Below are positions 61,848-64,000 of a stretch of 64,000 bases of DNA, piece by piece. Origin of the DNA: Nocardia cyriacigeorgica (lineage in GTDB: Bacteria; Actinomycetota; Actinomycetes; Mycobacteriales; Mycobacteriaceae); NCBI RefSeq assembly GCF_010868145.1, contig NZ_JAAGUY010000025.1, positions 20,911-84,910 on the forward strand. Reading direction: 5' to 3'. Made by a program: the position numbers and the translations under genes. Below the pieces are notes generated by a model that saw only the letters and a program-made list of their open reading frames with translations, was not told the DNA's origin and made no database searches. Within the stretch, counting starts at the first letter, position 1. Each line of letters begins with the position of its first letter.

Positions 61848-62087
61848 CTAGCAGGTGGGCGCCCACAGCGTGCCGCACCACATGCGGTTCAGCGCCTGGG
61901 CCGAACCGCTGGTCAAGAAATCGACCACGCCATTGACAGCCGTGCCGCCGCCGTCGATCCGCTCGGTCACGGCGGACGGGGATTCAGTGAGTTGCAGGCC
62001 GGTTTCGGCGTGCGCGGGAGCGATGGCCATCAGCATCGCTCCGCCCAGAAGTGCGCCGGTGACTATGTGCCGGTTAATTCGAGTCAT
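61848..62087 (-). CDS. Small secreted protein with duplicated signal peptide
   Basis: A 79-residue exported protein: signal peptide NRHIVTGALLGGAMLMAIAPAHA, then a short mature region of about 50 residues ending LNRMWCGTLWAPTC with two Cys. The first 14 residues (MTRINRHIVTGALL) are identical to those of the lipoprotein at 62216-62953, although the mature parts are unrelated. No family recognised. It lies downstream of that gene on the same strand with its own duplicated leader. Confidence 0.6.
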   Translation of the reverse strand: MTRINRHIVTGALLGGAMLMAIAPAHAETGLQLTESPSAVTERIDGGGTAVNGVVDFLTSGSAQALNRMWCGTLWAPTC

Positions 62088-62183
62088 CTCAAACCTGTTC
62101 TTCTTCAGTGACTTCCGAGCTCACGGACTGCGATCCCGGCAAATGTGATTGCCATCATTTAATGGCGCGTTACGTAGCGGGCC
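62045..62183 (-). repeat. Duplicated promoter/leader/signal module, copy 1
   Basis: This stretch (leader and first 14 codons of the small secreted protein) is clearly similar to 62910-63045, which precedes and begins the DUF3558 lipoprotein gene. The shared blocks include TTCGAGTCAT / TTCGAGTCAT, AAACCTGxTCTTCTTCAGTG and TTTAAyGGssCGTTACrTAG. Copy 2 is given separately. Confidence 0.75.
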
Positions 62184-62215
62184 ACTACTACCGTCACCCG
62201 CTCAACATCCCGTGT

Positions 62216-62953
62216 TCACGGCAGGTGACCGACCACCCCGTCGGCGACGAGGCGAGCATGGCCACATGCCTCACCAACGGTGGCCTTGTTGTGCATACGC
62301 ACCGAGAACATCACGCTGCCGTCGGGAACCACCACGCTGACCGCGCAAGTCTTGTTGTCCACGTCCTGGATCGAGATGTACTTGAGGGCATCACGGCCGC
62401 CGACGAATACCTGAGCGAAATGCTTGAACTCGGGGTCTTGCCGAATCGCGTCCAGCGAACGGTCGGTGGATTCCATCGTCAGGTCGAAGGCGCCACTGCT
62501 GGACTCCCATCGACAGGTCAGCCAGTTCGGCCGCCACGCACCGGGAATTTCCCGCTTGGTCGAGGCGTCCAGTCCTGCTGCGGACACATCGGCATCGGAA
62601 AGCCCGCAGGGATCCCATAGCCCGGTCGAGTCCTCGGTCGGCGCCGTTGCGTCCTCGGTCGGCGCCGGAGCTGGCGCCGTTGCGTCTTCGGTCGGCACAT
62701 TCGCGGAGTCCGGCGCCTCGTTCCCGGAGTCTATTGCCTGACCACCGGTTTCCGCCTCGCCATCCGGTCCCGCGTTCTCGGCCGGGGCGGTTGCCGGCCG
62801 CGCCGTAGTTCCCGCCGCGGCCACGGTCGTGCTCGCCGCGGCGCCGCCCTCCACCGGTCGCGCCTCACCGGAGCCGCCGCCGCACCCGGCGAGTATCAGC
62901 GCCGAGCAGGCCAGTAGCGCTCCAGTGACGATGTGGCGGTTGATTCGAGTCAT
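62216..62953 (-). CDS. DUF3558-like lipoprotein
   Basis: A 245-residue lipoprotein. The lipobox LILAGCGG follows a signal peptide MTRINRHIVTGALLACS. Residues about 28-105 are a low-complexity Ala/Pro/Thr/Glu linker with repeats of APTEDATAP. The C-terminal 135 residues contain WDPCGLSDADVSAAGLD, NWLTCRWESS and TCAVSVVV, typical of actinobacterial DUF3558 proteins, with Cys residues likely paired outside. The function is unknown. Confidence 0.8.
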   Translation of the reverse strand: MTRINRHIVTGALLACSALILAGCGGGSGEARPVEGGAAASTTVAAAGTTARPATAPAENAGPDGEAETGGQAIDSGNEAPDSANVPTEDATAPAPAPTEDATAPTEDSTGLWDPCGLSDADVSAAGLDASTKREIPGAWRPNWLTCRWESSSGAFDLTMESTDRSLDAIRQDPEFKHFAQVFVGGRDALKYISIQDVDNKTCAVSVVVPDGSVMFSVRMHNKATVGEACGHARLVADGVVGHLP

Positions 62954-63045
62954 CGCAAACCTGCTCTTCTTCAGTGGCTTCGGTCCACGAGCGTGAATCC
63001 GAAAGCTTGATCGGCAGCATTTAACGGGCCGTTACATAGTGGTCC
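62910..63045 (-). repeat. Duplicated promoter/leader/signal module, copy 2
   Basis: This is the second copy of the module at 62045-62183, covering the lipoprotein signal peptide, leader and the conserved TTTAACGGGCCGTTACATAG block (63020-63039). The block probably contains or borders the promoter, because it is the best conserved non-coding part. Confidence 0.75.
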
Positions 63046-63173
63046 GCTGTGTGCGGCGCGTCACAGAATGCGGTCCGTGCGCAGCATCAACGGGCGCTCA
63101 TATTCACATAGCGGACCGATCGGTCACAAAGACGACCTATTCCCAAACATGGTGTGTATCAGCCGTTTCGAGC

Positions 63174-63572
63174 TCACTGCCCGTCAGGTTGGCCAGGGGC
63201 GAATGGCCATTCCTCGAACCAGGTGCAGCGGCCGACGGAGTCGAACCGCAGCACCCACAGATCACGCCAGCGGGCGGGTGTATCGCGCAGATACTCGACT
63301 TCGACCCGGACGACCGCGGTAGAGCCATCGATGGCGACGACCTCGGAATCCATGGCGAAAGCTTCATCCGGGCCGTCGCGGCCGTTGTCCCAGAATTCGG
63401 CGAGGGCGGCCGAACCTCGGATCGGATCGGCCCACGGGGACACGAGATACCCGATGTCGGGGGCGAAGAGGCCGTCGAGCAATTCCGTGCCGGGCGAGCG
63501 CCAGGCTCGTTCGTACTCGTCGACCCATGACTCGACAGCGTCGCGGTCCACAACGCGCAGCTTATCGGCCAT
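63174..63572 (-). CDS. SnoaL-like / NTF2-fold protein
   Basis: A 132-residue small protein of the NTF2-like superfamily: VESWVDEYERAWRSPGTELL in the first helices, LFAPDIGYLVSPWADPIRGS, then paired strands VVAIDGSTAVVRVEVEYL and WVLRFDSVGRCTWFEEWPF. Such folds serve as isomerases, dehydratases or lipid-binding proteins; nothing here tells which. ATG 63572 gives the family length; the longer frame to 63746 crosses the secA terminator and is rejected. Confidence 0.8.
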   Translation of the reverse strand: MADKLRVVDRDAVESWVDEYERAWRSPGTELLDGLFAPDIGYLVSPWADPIRGSAALAEFWDNGRDGPDEAFAMDSEVVAIDGSTAVVRVEVEYLRDTPARWRDLWVLRFDSVGRCTWFEEWPFAPGQPDGQ

Positions 63573-63702
63573 TTTCCGGGCGGATCGCCAATGACGCGCC
63601 GGTGAATTGCGTGCAGGGTGATGTGTCGGTGGGATCAGTCGCGCGCTGGGTGGTGCGACGACCATCAGTTCACCGCCGCTACGGCCGGTGGGTATCGAAC
63701 GC

Positions 63703-63740
63703 GACAAAGGCGCCCATGGATTCCCATGAGCGCCTTTGTC
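63703..63740 (-). terminator. Hairpin after secA1
   Basis: GACAAAGGCGC (63703-63713) pairs with GCGCCTTTGTC (63730-63740), with inner CATGG/CCATG. It begins 10 bp after the secA1 stop on the minus strand and is probably its terminator. Confidence 0.75.
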
Positions 63741-63749
63741 GTTCAATAC

Positions 63750-64000
63750 CTAGTGCTTGCGACGCGACTTCGGTGCGCGCTTGCCCTTGGCCTGCGCGCG
63801 GGCGGCTTCGCGGCGTTCGCGGCGGGTGGCGTGCGAATCGTCGCCGTCGCCGTATTCCTCCGACGCGCTGTGAACGGCCGCGTGACCGCCCTCGTCGGGG
63901 CCGGAGTAGCTCAGGCCGCGGGGGCCCGAGGTGTCGATGCCCTTGGCGCGCAGTGCGGCGGGGGCACCATTGGCGGCGGGCTGGGCGCGGTGCCGACACC
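63750..64000 (-). CDS. secA1: SecA1 preprotein translocase ATPase, 3' end only
   Basis: The last 83 codons of a minus-strand gene that runs in from the right. The frame reads AANGAPAALRAKGIDTSGPR, LSYSGPDEGGHAAV and ends in a basic tail RRERREAARAQAKGKRAPKS, which matches the C-terminal linker of actinobacterial SecA1. As usual for actinobacteria it lacks the zinc-binding Cys cluster of E. coli SecA. The motor domains are outside the window. Assignment is from this tail and the gene order after aroA/rsgA. Confidence 0.8.
   Translation of the reverse strand, partial: CRHRAQPAANGAPAALRAKGIDTSGPRGLSYSGPDEGGHAAVHSASEEYGDGDDSHATRRERREAARAQAKGKRAPKSRRKH

Noticed and set aside
63679..63999. 106-codon minus-strand frame at the right edge
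   Set aside because: Different frame from the SecA C-terminal tail, which is recognisable and has the proper stop at 63750.

Overview
This window is high-GC actinobacterial DNA with extremely GC-rich third codon positions and many GTG/TTG starts. Several genes point to a mycolic-acid-containing member of the Mycobacteriales, most likely Nocardia or a close relative: an Ag85-type mycolyltransferase-like exported protein, whiB1, the sigH/rshA pair, PdtaS and the ribosomal protein bL37. This is inferred from gene content and remembered gene order; no database search was run.

Two layers can be separated. The backbone follows the order of the Mycobacterium tuberculosis Rv3202c-Rv3228 neighbourhood: adnA (partial), lipV and an alkyltransferase-like gene at 1-3034; then TIGR02569, moeZ, a DUF3152 protease, TetR and DUF3107 at 32714-37357; then a ferritin-like gene, rhlE, an Rv3212-like gene, a histidine phosphatase, GNAT, a membrane protein, a lipid kinase, whiB1, pdtaS, a biotinyl-like protein, bL37, rshA, sigH, ybaK, SRAP, ALDH, aroA and rsgA at 41019-60092. 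The 3' end of secA1 enters at the right edge.

Between lipV/ATL and TIGR02569 lies about 29.6 kb of extra genes dominated by nitrogen oxyanion metabolism. These are a fused mobA-moeA (molybdenum cofactor), narGHJI (nitrate reductase), a narK-nirB-nirD-hemD/regulator-cbiX operon (nitrite transport, assimilatory nitrite reductase and probable siroheme supply) and a second narK. A GlnR-like box precedes the nir operon. Together the genes can import nitrate/nitrite, build Moco, reduce nitrate to nitrite, and reduce nitrite to ammonium with siroheme. Mixed into this island are a decayed hipBA toxin-antitoxin locus with four intact operators, an ArsR/MFS pair, three single- or double-domain VOC proteins, a CapA-like protein, a Nudix hydrolase, a mycolyltransferase-like protein and a GntR/MFS pair.

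A second accessory patch (37476-40999) holds YceI, two XRE regulators and a Cmx/CmlA-type exporter with a translationally coupled leader peptide. A third (60093-63572) holds a hydrolase/TetR pair and two secreted proteins that share a duplicated promoter and signal-peptide module.

The most notable non-coding features are: three CRISPR type I-E-like hairpins in tandem (26-bp period, no spacers) in the leader of bL37; a SigH-type promoter feeding an N-terminally extended sigH; apparent CTG starts for rhlE and rsgA; and several strong hairpin terminators. No rRNA or tRNA genes, insertion sequences, cas genes or genuine CRISPR arrays were seen.
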